A program made the translations under genes and the position numbers. The notes beneath the pieces are model-generated. The model ran no database searches. It had not been told where the DNA came from and saw only the letters and a list, made by a program, of their open reading frames with translations. This document shows, in pieces, positions 31,957-41,950 of a stretch of DNA of 64,000 bases. Numbering within the stretch: position 1 is the first letter of the stretch; each line of letters starts with the position of its first letter. The stretch spans positions 1 through 64,000 of the forward strand of contig WRKM01000011.1 in NCBI GenBank assembly GCA_009778065.1, written 5' to 3'. Source of the stretch: Oscillospiraceae bacterium (lineage in GTDB: Bacteria > Bacillota > Clostridia > Oscillospirales > Ruminococcaceae).

Positions 31957-33525
31957 CTAAACTATCGGAATCAAAAGCATACAGGGAATATTTATTCCTT
32001 CGCCTTCGAGGTCATTTTCTGTAATTATTGCATCTGCACTTGTATTATACCGCTTTGCGATACTCCATATATCCTCGCCTTCTTCCGCATAATAGAGTTT
32101 AAGAGCGTATTCGGTATTTCTCTCTTTGGGCTTATCTTGATTTACCGCTATATCCTTGATTACATTGATTGAATTGATAAAATAAAGGCAGGCGTTCAGT
32201 GATAGATTAATCCTTATATCTACTTTATTATCGCCGCTGAGGCTGAATGAAACATGTGTTATTTGCAGATTCGGCTCCACTCCGTATTCTGTGTTGATTA
32301 ACGGCGTCTCCACCGCAAGTTCAAAAGGCTCGGATTTTTCGATAAATACAGGCGTCCCGCCTTCGAGTGTGCCTATTGCCTGTATGCTCATTTGCCCCGT
32401 TAACGCAAGTTCTGACGCACCCCTTGCGCGGCAAGCCGAATTGCTGACATCTACACGTACATCGAACACTTCCGTAAGATTTCCTTCGGGACACTCGAGC
32501 GAGTTTTTTAAGCTGAACTGCTGTGTGATAATATGCGGCAGGGATTCAGCTTTTATCGTTGCTACTGTGAACGAGGTTTCAAATTCCGTCGAGTAAATAT
32601 CAGATACAGGCGAAACACTGTTCTCAAGATGCGCCGTAACTGAGCAATCCAATGTAAGGTCGCAGGCAAAAATTCTCGTTTCTCCCGCTTCGTTCGGTCG
32701 CACCTCAAGCTCACAGTCCATTACCGTTATATTTGCGAAACAAATATGATTTTCGGATACACCCTCTAAGTCTAAAATCTGGCTGACCGGAATAGTCGCT
32801 TCCATGACCTCGGCTGTACTCGTTTCGCCGTTTTCAGCATCGGCATCTACGATAATATATAATGCTTTAATATGCGTCTCACCTTTAACTATAACTTTAT
32901 TGGCTATAATTTTGCAGTCGGTGACGGCTACATTTGCGTCGTGATGTATTATATTTATTGTACCCGAGGGTGATGTTCCTGTTTCAATATCCTCACGCGA
33001 AACAAAACGGCGCGAGGTCATAAGCTTCTCGCCGCAGTAGGAAAGTGCGGTTTTTTTAGTTTCGATACCAAAACCTTCCGCACCCGTAATCATCTCTGTT
33101 TTACGTGTGCAATTAACCTTTATTTTACAGCTCACCGCCCCGCGCACATCAATTCTGCGACCGCTCGCGGCTCGGCAGTTACAATAATCGGTTTTCGGTA
33201 TTATGCTTATTACAGCAATATCCGAGGGGACATTCTTGACCAAATCTATTGTCTTTGAATAAGTATAGCGTTGTTCGATGCTGTAGATACGATTGCTTCC
33301 GACCGTCAGATACAGCACCTTAATATAAACCACACCATCGCAAAAAAGCTGCGAACCGGAAACACTATGAGATACTATTGCCGGCGTAAGCGTGCATTTA
33401 AGCACCTTAAAAATATCGGGATAATAATCCGGCAAAATATAATCGAATTCCACCCCCTGCTCGGTCTGTCCGTCATAAACGACCTCGTTAAGAAAAACAG
33501 GCTCTTTGTTAAGTTTTAGCTCCAT
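31957..33525 (-). CDS. SPOCS (DUF3794) and LysM domain protein, probable spore-coat/cortex protein
   Basis: 522 residues. N-terminal DUF3794/SPOCS units (GQTEQGVEFDYILPDYYPDI and later repeats near residues 180 and 330), and one C-terminal LysM domain (YYAEEGEDIWSIAKRYNTSA, then LLIPIV). SPOCS is linked to spore coat proteins, and LysM binds peptidoglycan/cortex, as in SafA. It lies 12 bases upstream of spoIVA on the same strand and is likely co-expressed in the mother cell. Confidence 0.85.
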   Translation of the reverse strand: MELKLNKEPVFLNEVVYDGQTEQGVEFDYILPDYYPDIFKVLKCTLTPAIVSHSVSGSQLFCDGVVYIKVLYLTVGSNRIYSIEQRYTYSKTIDLVKNVPSDIAVISIIPKTDYCNCRAASGRRIDVRGAVSCKIKVNCTRKTEMITGAEGFGIETKKTALSYCGEKLMTSRRFVSREDIETGTSPSGTINIIHHDANVAVTDCKIIANKVIVKGETHIKALYIIVDADAENGETSTAEVMEATIPVSQILDLEGVSENHICFANITVMDCELEVRPNEAGETRIFACDLTLDCSVTAHLENSVSPVSDIYSTEFETSFTVATIKAESLPHIITQQFSLKNSLECPEGNLTEVFDVRVDVSNSACRARGASELALTGQMSIQAIGTLEGGTPVFIEKSEPFELAVETPLINTEYGVEPNLQITHVSFSLSGDNKVDIRINLSLNACLYFINSINVIKDIAVNQDKPKERNTEYALKLYYAEEGEDIWSIAKRYNTSADAIITENDLEGEGINIPCMLLIPIV

Positions 33526-33624
33526 AACGTACCTCCGCTTTTGAATATAGTCTTGTCTACATCAATATATGTCGGCACGCACTGCAATATGACAAGCAGG
33601 ATAAAAAATACACAGAATAAAACC

Positions 33625-34455
33625 TTAAACCATATCAAAAATCATAACACCGTCTATCGAAACATACAGGAATGTCATACGCCCTATATATTTTATTTTG
33701 TCTCTTAAAGCTTCGTTGTCGGGATTATTTACTGTTCTTCTTATATGAGAAGGGTATGCAATAAGAAAACCGAATATTTCAGCTATATCCTCATGATAAT
33801 CGCTCATCGCATAAGCGGTGACAAATGTCGTGCTGTGTTTGCTTCTGTTCCACTTTTCCGCATATTGTTCACCTACATAATCAAAGTCGCCGTTAAAAGC
33901 TCTCATTTCTGCCTCAAGAGTTCCTCTACCTATATCATCTTGTATTAGAAATGTTATTGCATGACCTATTTCGTGAGCTAAAACATCGACGCTGATTCCG
34001 AATGAGTCGTAAGCTTTTACGTTGTAGAATAATCGTATGGTCAACGCTTTATCAGTCCTTCTTACATTTCCCGCAACATCGTCTTTGTTATTATAATCCT
34101 CAAGGCGTATGATAAATCTTCTTCCGCTTTCATTATACACCGAAACTAATTTTCTGATAAATTCCGGTGTAAATCGCCCAAGACATGTCTCTATAATACC
34201 CATATGCTTTTTCCCTTCGGAACTTGCCAAATGACCATGCACATCCAAGATTACTATACCGTATACATCTCTTACATCTTCTGCAAAGGCTTCAGGCGAG
34301 GTTTTATTTAACTTCACTATGTATATATCATTAGGGTTTCGCGTGATTTCCCCCATTATTACCGTGAAAAGAAAACAGAGCGAGCCTAAAATCATAAGGT
34401 AAAACCCTAAACCCGTAAGCAATTCTCTCTTGCTCTTTTGTTTTATATTAGTCAT
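33625..34455 (-). CDS. Membrane-anchored zincin-like protein (HExxH)
   Basis: 276 residues from ATG 34455, with GAGGAG eight bases upstream. An N-terminal membrane helix (LGFYLMILGSLCFLFTVIMG) is followed by an exported domain with DVLAHEIGHAITFLI, a zinc-protease HExxH motif, and EDIAEIFGFLIAYPSHIR, the likely third-ligand region. Substrate not known. The ATGA overlap with the dehydrogenase gene (34452-34455) places it in the clpC-SDR operon. Confidence 0.7.
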   Translation of the reverse strand: MTNIKQKSKRELLTGLGFYLMILGSLCFLFTVIMGEITRNPNDIYIVKLNKTSPEAFAEDVRDVYGIVILDVHGHLASSEGKKHMGIIETCLGRFTPEFIRKLVSVYNESGRRFIIRLEDYNNKDDVAGNVRRTDKALTIRLFYNVKAYDSFGISVDVLAHEIGHAITFLIQDDIGRGTLEAEMRAFNGDFDYVGEQYAEKWNRSKHSTTFVTAYAMSDYHEDIAEIFGFLIAYPSHIRRTVNNPDNEALRDKIKYIGRMTFLYVSIDGVMIFDMV

Positions 34456-35081
34456 ATAAAGCTCCTCACCCAAGCCGCAATGTCTGTAGGGGTTAAAATC
34501 TTTCCGTCGGGGCATGCGTCTTGTAATTCATCTTTTGAAAAATCGGCGTTCATAGAACCCTCTATCGCGCCGGGGGAAATATGAAAAACCCGAACCCCCG
34601 ATGGCTCAACTTCCTTTGCAAGAGCCTTTGAAAACCCTATTAACCCCGCTTTAGCCGCGCTGTAATGCACCTCGCACGATGCGCCGACCTCCCCCCAGAG
34701 CGATGAAATGTTGACTATGGTACCCTTTTTTCTTCGGAGCATGGCGGGTAATACCGCCTGTGTAAAATTAAATGCACCGCTTAGATTAACTGCGAGCATT
34801 TTCTCCCATTCATACGTTGTGATGTCGGAAAAGAGCTTAAACTGCCAAATACCCGCATTATTGATTAAAAAATCAAAATACGGGTATTCAGATGTTATTT
34901 TAAATATAGTATCCCTGTCGGTTACATCGCACTTTACAGCGCGTGCACCGACTTCTTTCTCGAGGCGGGACGCCCTTTCGGAGTTATTTAAGTAGGTAAA
35001 GATTACTTCATGGTCACGAGCGAATTCACGCACCAAAGCCGCGCCGACCGTGCCTGAGCCACCGGTAATTAATGCTCTCAT
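34452..35081 (-). CDS. Short-chain dehydrogenase/reductase (FabG-like)
   Basis: 209 residues, about 35 shorter than FabG, with the C-terminal substrate loop truncated. Cofactor motif TGGSGTVGAALV at the N-terminus, NNAG at about residue 72, catalytic Ser in VNISSLWGEVG and YSAAKAG (YxxxK). The enzyme should be an NAD(P)H-dependent oxidoreductase of unknown substrate. Its ATG overlaps the clpC stop codon (35078-35081). Confidence 0.85.
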   Translation of the reverse strand: MRALITGGSGTVGAALVREFARDHEVIFTYLNNSERASRLEKEVGARAVKCDVTDRDTIFKITSEYPYFDFLINNAGIWQFKLFSDITTYEWEKMLAVNLSGAFNFTQAVLPAMLRRKKGTIVNISSLWGEVGASCEVHYSAAKAGLIGFSKALAKEVEPSGVRVFHISPGAIEGSMNADFSKDELQDACPDGKILTPTDIAAWVRSFI

Positions 35082-37429
35082 TTCGTATGCGCGGGTGCTT
35101 TTATGACAACCTGAACCTGTGTCACATAAAGCCGTTCTCCGTCAGAGGATATATTTATACCGCCGAGGTCGGCTTCACCGTTATCAATAATAAGCATGGC
35201 GATTTCATCTTCAAGCTCTTTTCTAATCACGCGGCGAATATCACGTCCGCCGAATTTTCCGCCATACGCCTTTTTTGCTATATACTCATACGCAGAAATA
35301 TCAATACTAAGCTCAATACCCTTTTCGCGAAGCGGCTCGCGCATTTCTTCGACCATAAGCGCGGCGATTTTTTTGTAGCTTTCTTCGTCTAATGGCTTAA
35401 ATACAACAATTTCATCAACTCTGCTGAGAAATTCAGGACGTAAAATGTCCTTTAGTGCTTTGAGAGCTTTTTCTTTGGAAATATCACCGCTCGTCTTAGC
35501 GAAGCCTACCCCCGTTGATTGGTCGGTAGAACCTGCGTTTGAGGTCATAGCTATAATTGTGTTCTCAAAATTTACAGCACGACCATGAGCATCGTTGACC
35601 TTACCTTCATCAAGAATTTGCAGCAGGATATTTAAAACATCCGGGTGTGCTTTTTCAATTTCGTCAAACAATACCACAGAGTAAGGTTTTCTGCGAACTT
35701 TTTCGGTAAGCTGTCCCGCTTCGTCATACCCGATATAGCCCGGAGGCGCGCCTATAATTCGCGAAATACTGTGTTTTTCCATGAACTCTGACATATCTAA
35801 TCTGATTAAGGGTTCAACCGAGTTAAACACTTCGTTCGCCAGAGATTTAACAAGTTCGGTCTTACCCACGCCTGTCGGTCCTACAAATATGAATGAAGCA
35901 GGTCTACGGCGGCTGTTCAACTGTACCCTTGAACGGCGGATTGCCGCCGCTATGAGGGCGCATGCCTCTTCCTGCCCGATTACCTTAGAGTTAAGTGCGG
36001 ACTCGAGCCTGCCTATTTTTCCATATTCGGTTTCCATTATTTTTGCCGCCGGTATACCCGTCCATAATTCTATAACCCTCGAAACATCTTCATCGGTTAC
36101 ATTTATCTCCTTTACTAACGGCTCAAGCTCTTTTAACCGTGCCTGGTTACGCGCAAGACGGGTTTTTATTTCGGCTATACGCTCATAGCTTATTTCTTCA
36201 CCTGAGTTTAATATTTCGTTTTCTTCTTTTTCGAGTATTATATTCTCCGCGTTTAGTTTTTCATGTTCATCGAGGTCTGCGCTTTTTATACTGGCACATG
36301 CCGCCGCCTCGTCAAGCAGGTCTATAGCCTTGTCGGGAAGAAAACGGTCGCTTATATACCTTTCTGACAATACTGCACAAGAGCTTAAAATTTTGTCTGA
36401 AACATAGATTTTATGATGCTCTTCGTAATACTTTTTAATACCGCGCAAAAGCTCTATGGTTTCTTCAATCGTAGGTTCGTTTATAGTCACAGGTTGGAAG
36501 CGGCGTTCGAGTGCGCTGTCTTTTTCGATATGTTTACGATACTCGTTAAAGGTCGTTGCGCCGATTACCTGCATGTCTCCCCTCGAAAGTGCGGGTTTAA
36601 ACATATTAGCGGCATTCATTGTTCCTTCGCTGTCTCCGGTACCTACCAAATTATGAACCTCGTCAATGAACAGAAGTATGTTTCCTGCGTTTTTTATCTC
36701 CTCTATCAGCGATTTTACGCGGCTCTCAAACTGTCCTCTGAACTGCGTACCTGCGACTAAGGAGGTTAAATCCAAAAGATATAGCTCTTTTCCTCTCAGT
36801 CTGAAAGGCACATCGTTTTTTACAAGTTTTTGCGCGATTGCTTCCGCTATGGCTGTTTTTCCCACGCCGGGTTCTCCTATCAGACAGGGGTTATTTTTAG
36901 TCCTGCGCGACAGTATCTGGGTTACGCGGTCTATTTCTTTTTCGCGTCCGATAACCCTGTCCAACTCGTTGTTTTTAGCCCGCGCAGTCAGATTCGTGCA
37001 AAAGGTATCAAGGAATTTGTGCTTCTTTTCGGGTTTATCCTTTTTTGCTTTAAGCCGCTCCCTTTTAGCGTTTGTATCATTTTCGCCATACGCCTTAGGC
37101 GGGGGCTTTCTGTCGCTTTTAAAGTCGCTGTTAAAAAGATTCTGCAAAAACTGGGGCATCGTCCCGGCTCCGCCGACCTTGAAACCGCCTACATCGTCAT
37201 CGTCGTCTAAATCGTCTACCTCGTCTAACTCATCGTCGCCGAAGATAGCCTTATAGCTCTCCTCAAAGTCCTCCTCGGAAAGTCCCATCTGCCTGATGTA
37301 TTCACCGACCTGCGGGACACCGAGTTCTTTAGCGCAGACAAGACAGAGTCCCTCATTACGCTTTTCGTTTCCCTGCATGGTTGTAATAAAAACTACAGCC
37401 ATGCGCTTTCTGCATTTTGTACATACCAT
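35078..37429 (-). CDS. Clp ATPase, ClpC/ClpE-like with N-terminal zinc finger
   Basis: 783 residues from ATG 37429 (GGGGGA seven bases upstream). An N-terminal four-Cys zinc finger (VCTKCRK...LCLVCAKEL) is followed by a very acidic linker. No double Clp_N repeat is seen. AAA D1 has GEPGVGKTAIAEAIA, a short middle domain (RIAEIKTRLARNQARLKEL) follows, and D2 has VGPTGVGKTELVKSLA. It unfolds substrates for ClpP. The zinc finger is like ClpE. It is followed by the SDR and zincin genes in overlapping order. Confidence 0.85.
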   Translation of the reverse strand: MVCTKCRKRMAVVFITTMQGNEKRNEGLCLVCAKELGVPQVGEYIRQMGLSEEDFEESYKAIFGDDELDEVDDLDDDDDVGGFKVGGAGTMPQFLQNLFNSDFKSDRKPPPKAYGENDTNAKRERLKAKKDKPEKKHKFLDTFCTNLTARAKNNELDRVIGREKEIDRVTQILSRRTKNNPCLIGEPGVGKTAIAEAIAQKLVKNDVPFRLRGKELYLLDLTSLVAGTQFRGQFESRVKSLIEEIKNAGNILLFIDEVHNLVGTGDSEGTMNAANMFKPALSRGDMQVIGATTFNEYRKHIEKDSALERRFQPVTINEPTIEETIELLRGIKKYYEEHHKIYVSDKILSSCAVLSERYISDRFLPDKAIDLLDEAAACASIKSADLDEHEKLNAENIILEKEENEILNSGEEISYERIAEIKTRLARNQARLKELEPLVKEINVTDEDVSRVIELWTGIPAAKIMETEYGKIGRLESALNSKVIGQEEACALIAAAIRRSRVQLNSRRRPASFIFVGPTGVGKTELVKSLANEVFNSVEPLIRLDMSEFMEKHSISRIIGAPPGYIGYDEAGQLTEKVRRKPYSVVLFDEIEKAHPDVLNILLQILDEGKVNDAHGRAVNFENTIIAMTSNAGSTDQSTGVGFAKTSGDISKEKALKALKDILRPEFLSRVDEIVVFKPLDEESYKKIAALMVEEMREPLREKGIELSIDISAYEYIAKKAYGGKFGGRDIRRVIRKELEDEIAMLIIDNGEADLGGINISSDGERLYVTQVQVVIKAPAHTK

Positions 37430-37468
37430 AATATGTTCCCCCATGTTTAACTTTTTGTTTGTTGTCGA

Positions 37469-38524
37469 TTAAAATTTTAAAGGCTCGAAATAGAATATGT
37501 GTTTAAAGATTAGTGTTTCGTCAACGGTCATGGTGTTTATGAAAATAATATTATTTCCCGTTACGGTGATTAATATGTTCAGTCCTATACATACCAACAC
37601 TATAATGACAATCGATTTGAGTAGCCCGACCGCGCCGCCGAGTGCGGAATTAACAGGACCAATCAGCGGTATACGGTTTATAATCGAGAGTTTTTTGGCA
37701 AATATCGCCGCCACTATACATATTATAGCAAATAATATGAAAAAAATCAAGGTGCGAAGAGGAATTGTTACTAAAGGCTTTACTAAGCCGTCTAAGAGCG
37801 AATCTATCAAGTTTGAACCTTCGGAGGTTATAGCCACGGCAACGACCTGCGAGATTGCATCGCTTGTCCCGTTATTAAAACTGCCTGAAATTTGCGGTAA
37901 AAAGTCCCCAACAGCCGCCGCGGCTTTCGCCACAGTGTCGAAGTCCGCATTTTCTCTGATAGTGCCCGTCAGTATTTTTGCTAACACCAATGCTTCAAAA
38001 TCGCAGTTTGTAAGTTCGGCGGAGGAGATAACAACTCTTCCCGCGTTTATATCGGAAAGATTTTCGGGATTAATCCCCAAAAACTCTAATTTATCCGAAC
38101 CCAACTTGTCTATACCGATTTGAGATAGATCCACATTGCTTAGATTAATTTCGATTTTTCCGGCTGTGTCGGGTGTTCTGTCAATGTCGGGAAGCGGGGT
38201 ACTCCTTGTTATTTCTCCGGCGGTATTGACTTCGTTTATTATTATTTTCGATAAATCAACCTCCGACAGCTTTTCAAAAGCATCGATGTCGGCTATACTA
38301 CCAAAGTTTTTTTCTATGTAATTTACAGCGTGTTTTTTTATGACATTATCATAAACCGCCGATGTTATAAGCCCGCTCAAAATCATACCGATGAGAAATG
38401 CCGCAATTAATGCACCAAGACTCACCAAAGACGCCACAAAACCCCTCTTTATGCCTTTAAATGTTATTCCCAATATAATCGCTGCGACCAATAAATCATA
38501 AAACCAAAAAAACTGTGTTCCCAT
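37469..38524 (-). CDS. CvpA family membrane protein
   Basis: 351 residues. CvpA-type N-terminus (FYDLLVAAIILGITFKGIKR, GFVASLVSLGALIAAFLIGM) with two helices, a long external insert (residues about 70-230) and two more helices near the end (FFILFAIICIVAAIFAKKL, GLLKSIVIIVLVCIGL). CvpA proteins support envelope integrity and colicin V export in E. coli; the role in Clostridia is unclear. The insert makes it longer than typical CvpA. Confidence 0.8.
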   Translation of the reverse strand: MGTQFFWFYDLLVAAIILGITFKGIKRGFVASLVSLGALIAAFLIGMILSGLITSAVYDNVIKKHAVNYIEKNFGSIADIDAFEKLSEVDLSKIIINEVNTAGEITRSTPLPDIDRTPDTAGKIEINLSNVDLSQIGIDKLGSDKLEFLGINPENLSDINAGRVVISSAELTNCDFEALVLAKILTGTIRENADFDTVAKAAAAVGDFLPQISGSFNNGTSDAISQVVAVAITSEGSNLIDSLLDGLVKPLVTIPLRTLIFFILFAIICIVAAIFAKKLSIINRIPLIGPVNSALGGAVGLLKSIVIIVLVCIGLNILITVTGNNIIFINTMTVDETLIFKHIFYFEPLKF

Positions 38525-38548
38525 ATGTACCTCATATACCTCAAGTAA

Positions 38549-39709
38549 TTAATCTGTTGCAATACGTTCAACACTCTCGTATCCGAGAAGAAGCGCGTAT
38601 TTGCCGAGTATTATAAAATCGCGGTATTCGTCCTCAAGCTCCGTCATATCGGTCTGCTCTAAGAACATATTATGCTTTAAAATTAAGTCCCCTGTTAAAG
38701 TATACACTATTTCTTCGTAAATTTCAACTTTTTTTACCTCAAAGGGCATAATTTCCTCTTTTATTAACCCACTTTTAGTATCAAGGGTTACAAAAAGCGT
38801 ACTATCTGAGATATAATCGCTCAAAAATACTAAGCTGAAGTCGTCGCCGTTAACATATTTTACGAGTTTTCCTGAGCTAAATTCGTAACCGCCCACCACC
38901 GAGCCGTTGTCCGAGTCAAGTGCTGTAACCATACTGTCCGTAAGTACTGAGATGCAGTCTCCGTTTTCATAGACTCCGAGAGCCAACGCTCCGGCAGGAA
39001 GTTCACTCTTCCATATTAAATCGTCATCGGTGTCGGTGCGTAGTTTGTAAATTTTGCTTATAATCTCACCGCCCCTTACCATTGAAGTTGCGACAATAAT
39101 CTCGTTATTTCCGGACGTGAATGTTACTGCGTTTACCTCCTCGTCTATGAATCTTCTGGTATATTGCCACCTTCCGTTTCTGTCATATATATACAGAACA
39201 TTCGAGAATGCCGCAGAGGTCGTGACCACCGCCGCCATATCGTTGTTTCCGAGTTCCGCGAGTACGATTCTGTCGTCAAGCTTAATCTCGTAGACTCTGC
39301 CTGTCCTGCTAAACAGTGAAAACTCCTGCCCGTTAAAATTAAAGACTAAAATTCTACGGTCAGTGGCTCTTTGAAACGGGCGGGCGTAGTTGTGTCTGTA
39401 CGAGATTACCGGACTGCCTGTGTTTGTATACGTATACAGATATGTATCGCTGAGAAGCAGAAAGTTTGTATCAACACGGTTCATATCATAGCTCGCACTT
39501 CCCGAAAGTACTATCGGGAACCCCCCGCTTGTCCCCGGCGAATCAATCCGAGCGGCTATTCCGCGAAGAGGTTCAAATATAGTAGCCCTGAATGTCCAGA
39601 TAATTAATACGCCAAGTGCCATAAGAATCGTTAAGACAAGCTTGGTTATGTTAGCTTTTCGCCTTTTTTCCTTGCGATAAGCCGCGATATCGTTCGGGTT
39701 ACGCGCCAT
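38549..39709 (-). CDS. DUF5711-type membrane-anchored beta-propeller protein
   Basis: 386 residues. N-terminal cytoplasmic tail (MARNPNDIAAYRKEKRRKAN), one membrane helix (ITKLVLTILMALGVLIIWTF), then an external repeat domain of short beta blades (VLYIYDRNGRWQYTRRF, IYKLRTDTDDDLIWKSEL) as in DUF5711/PQQ-like propellers. It is one of a leftward string with cvpA and truA. Function unknown. Confidence 0.7.
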   Translation of the reverse strand: MARNPNDIAAYRKEKRRKANITKLVLTILMALGVLIIWTFRATIFEPLRGIAARIDSPGTSGGFPIVLSGSASYDMNRVDTNFLLLSDTYLYTYTNTGSPVISYRHNYARPFQRATDRRILVFNFNGQEFSLFSRTGRVYEIKLDDRIVLAELGNNDMAAVVTTSAAFSNVLYIYDRNGRWQYTRRFIDEEVNAVTFTSGNNEIIVATSMVRGGEIISKIYKLRTDTDDDLIWKSELPAGALALGVYENGDCISVLTDSMVTALDSDNGSVVGGYEFSSGKLVKYVNGDDFSLVFLSDYISDSTLFVTLDTKSGLIKEEIMPFEVKKVEIYEEIVYTLTGDLILKHNMFLEQTDMTELEDEYRDFIILGKYALLLGYESVERIATD

Positions 39710-39737
39710 TATTTAACCCCCTTCCCGCTATAAAATA

Positions 39738-40487
39738 TTAATAAAAAACCTTGTTTAAATACAAACCGCACGGCGGTAATGTCTTTCCCGCTCTATTTCT
39801 GTCGCCTGTTTTAAAGGCGTCTGTTATATCTTCCTGCGTTCTTTTGCCCTCGCTTACATAAATTAACGTCCCCGCCAAAATGCGTACCATGTTATATAAA
39901 AAGCCGTTTCCACGCACAATAAGCTCAACAAAGCCGTCTTTTTCTTCAACCTCAAACGAAAAAATCTCTCTCATTGTTCCGTGTTTCCCGAGTTCATGTT
40001 TTTTATTTTCACTTTTACAAAAGGCGGCGAAATCATGCTCTCCTATGAACAGTTTCGCGGCTTCCTTCATTTTTTCGAGATTAATTTCGTGAGGATAATG
40101 AAGGCACAAACCTTGTAAAAACACATCGCGGTTGTTTTTATTATTTATAAGATAAACATATTCTTTGCCTTTAGCTGAGAAACGTGCGTTAAAGCTTTGC
40201 TCCGCTTGTTCGCAGGATAAAACCGCTATATCGGACGGGAGCATGGAATTTAACGCTCTGACAAGGTTCTCTTCGGGAATCCTGCTTTTCGTAAATGTAT
40301 TAAAGCAGAAATTTCTTGCATGAACCCCTGCGTCCGTTCTTGAGCAGCCTGTTATTTTCACGTTTTCATCTACAATCTTTTTAAATGCGGTTTCAAGCTG
40401 CCCTTGAATTGTACGCTCTTTCGGCTGTCGCTGAAATCCGTGGTATTTCATGCCGTTAAAGGCTATGATGAATTTAAGATTTTTCAT
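39738..40487 (-). CDS. truA: tRNA pseudouridine(38-40) synthase
   Basis: 249 residues, normal TruA length. Motif GCSRTDAGVHAR carries the catalytic Asp; GNGFLYNMVRILAGTLIYV and the N-terminal FNGMKYHGFQRQP are also typical. It modifies uridines 38-40 of the tRNA anticodon arm. It lies 3 bases after ecfT, in the standard Clostridia ECF-truA operon. Confidence 0.95.
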   Translation of the reverse strand: MKNLKFIIAFNGMKYHGFQRQPKERTIQGQLETAFKKIVDENVKITGCSRTDAGVHARNFCFNTFTKSRIPEENLVRALNSMLPSDIAVLSCEQAEQSFNARFSAKGKEYVYLINNKNNRDVFLQGLCLHYPHEINLEKMKEAAKLFIGEHDFAAFCKSENKKHELGKHGTMREIFSFEVEEKDGFVELIVRGNGFLYNMVRILAGTLIYVSEGKRTQEDITDAFKTGDRNRAGKTLPPCGLYLNKVFY

Positions 40488-40490
40488 AAA

Positions 40491-41297
40491 TTATCCAAAC
40501 GCAATATTATTAGCAATAATCATGCCGTAAACACATAGAATTAACCCGAGTGCAAGAAAATCAATCGCAGAGCATTTAAGTTTTCTCAGACGTGTACGCC
40601 CCTCGCCGCCTTTATAGCAACGGCACTCCATAGCCATCGCAAGTTCGTTTGCGCGTTTAAAAGCCGAGATAAAAAGCGGTATAAGTATCGGAATCAGGGC
40701 TTTTGCTTTTTTAATCAAGCCCTTTGCGTCTAAATTCGCGCCGCGTGCTTTTTGCGCCATCATTATTTTATCGGTCTCTTCAATAAGAAGCGGTATAAAT
40801 CTCAGTGCAATCATCATCATCATGGCAAGCTCATGTACAGGGAAGCGTATTTTTTTGAGCGGCGAAAGCAGGCTTTCTATGGCATCTGTAAGCATAATCG
40901 GCGAAGAAGTATAAGTAAGCAATGACATACCTGTAATCAGTGTCATAATCCTGACAATCATAAAAGCCGATGTTTTCGCGCCGTCTGTATAAATGGTTAT
41001 GAACCACCACTCGAAAAGAACTTCCTCACCTTTTATGAAAAAGAGATTTAAAACACCCGTGAATATAATCAGCGGTACAATGGGTTTTAGGCTTTTTAAA
41101 ATCATCTTGAATTTAATTCCGCTTGCGGCATAACACATTATTATGAAAACTGCCGCGATTCCGAGACCCATAAAGTTTTGGGCAGTGAAAAGCATAACCG
41201 CCGCTAAAACACTGAAAATGATTTTAAACCGCGCGTCAAGGCGGTGGATTATGGATTCCCCGGGGAAGTATTGACCTATTGTGATGTCTTTAAGCAT
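40491..41297 (-). CDS. ecfT: ECF transporter transmembrane subunit EcfT
   Basis: 268 residues with about five or six membrane helices. The EcfT coupling motifs KARGANLDAKG and AMAMECRCYKGGEGRT are present. It joins EcfA1/EcfA2 and exchangeable S-components for vitamin uptake. The two ATPase genes lie upstream, separated from it by two small membrane-protein genes. Confidence 0.92.
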   Translation of the reverse strand: MLKDITIGQYFPGESIIHRLDARFKIIFSVLAAVMLFTAQNFMGLGIAAVFIIMCYAASGIKFKMILKSLKPIVPLIIFTGVLNLFFIKGEEVLFEWWFITIYTDGAKTSAFMIVRIMTLITGMSLLTYTSSPIMLTDAIESLLSPLKKIRFPVHELAMMMMIALRFIPLLIEETDKIMMAQKARGANLDAKGLIKKAKALIPILIPLFISAFKRANELAMAMECRCYKGGEGRTRLRKLKCSAIDFLALGLILCVYGMIIANNIAFG

Positions 41298-41309
41298 GAT
41301 AATTAAAAA

Positions 41310-41690
41310 CTATCCTTTTTTAAATTCTTCTTTTTTATGTAAAAATATTTCTGTAATTATTGAAAAAGGTAAAGTATAAATTATTGACCACCCTGCTACG
41401 AAAATCGGAGTATATGCAATCACTGCAAAGGGTTCAAATCCCCTCCGAACACTCCACAAAATTCCCGCCGGAATCCAAGAAAGAGCCGATAATATAAATC
41501 CAAAAAACAAAAAAATCACATTACAAAAATTGTTTTTATAAAAAGCCTTTAGTCCTTTAATTGTAAAAGGATAAATCATTAGTACTATAATGCATGCCGC
41601 ACCCAAAGTACTATCATTAGCAAATATTAAGGGAGAGATAAAAAAACTCGGTACAAGTAAATATAAAACAGAAAATAAAGCTTTTTTCAT
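41310..41690 (-). CDS. Small membrane protein inserted in the ECF operon (1)
   Basis: 126 residues, about four membrane helices, AT-rich compared with its neighbours. ALFSVLYLLVPSFFISPLIF at the N-terminus and FLFFGFILSALSWIPAGIL in the middle. No family recognised. It sits between the 76-bp repeats and ecfT, where most Clostridia have no gene. Confidence 0.6.
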   Translation of the reverse strand: MKKALFSVLYLLVPSFFISPLIFANDSTLGAACIIVLMIYPFTIKGLKAFYKNNFCNVIFLFFGFILSALSWIPAGILWSVRRGFEPFAVIAYTPIFVAGWSIIYTLPFSIITEIFLHKKEEFKKG

Positions 41691-41710
41691 TTTTTACTTT
41701 TCACCCCTTA

Positions 41711-41938
41711 TCAGCTCGGTGTGATGTCGTTTTGCGGTGCGATGGCGTACTACGCATGACATACGCACCCTACATTATAGAAATCATCGGCTCGGCGTGG
41801 TGTCGTTTTGCGGTGTGATGGCGTACTGCGCATGACATACGCACCCTACATTATAGAAATCATCAGCTCGGCGTGGTGTCGTTTTGCGGTGTGATGGCGT
41901 ACTGCACAAGACATACTCGTCCTACAACGATTTCGCCT
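41711..41938. repeat. Three tandem 76-bp repeats
   Basis: Units begin at 41711, 41787 and 41863. Each contains CTCGG(T/C)GTG(A/G)TGTCGTTTTG and GATGGCGTACT, then GACATACGCACCCTACATTA in the first two. Units 1 and 2 are about 93% alike; the end of unit 3 is diverged. GCGTA...TACGC inside each unit can pair. They separate two small membrane-protein genes. Confidence 0.9.
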
Positions 41939-41950
41939 AAAAGTTCATGC

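Noticed and set aside
36666-37256. Long plus-strand ORF across the clpC N-terminal half
   Set aside because: Antisense shadow of conserved AAA coding sequence; low-complexity Ser/Phe translation and no start signal.
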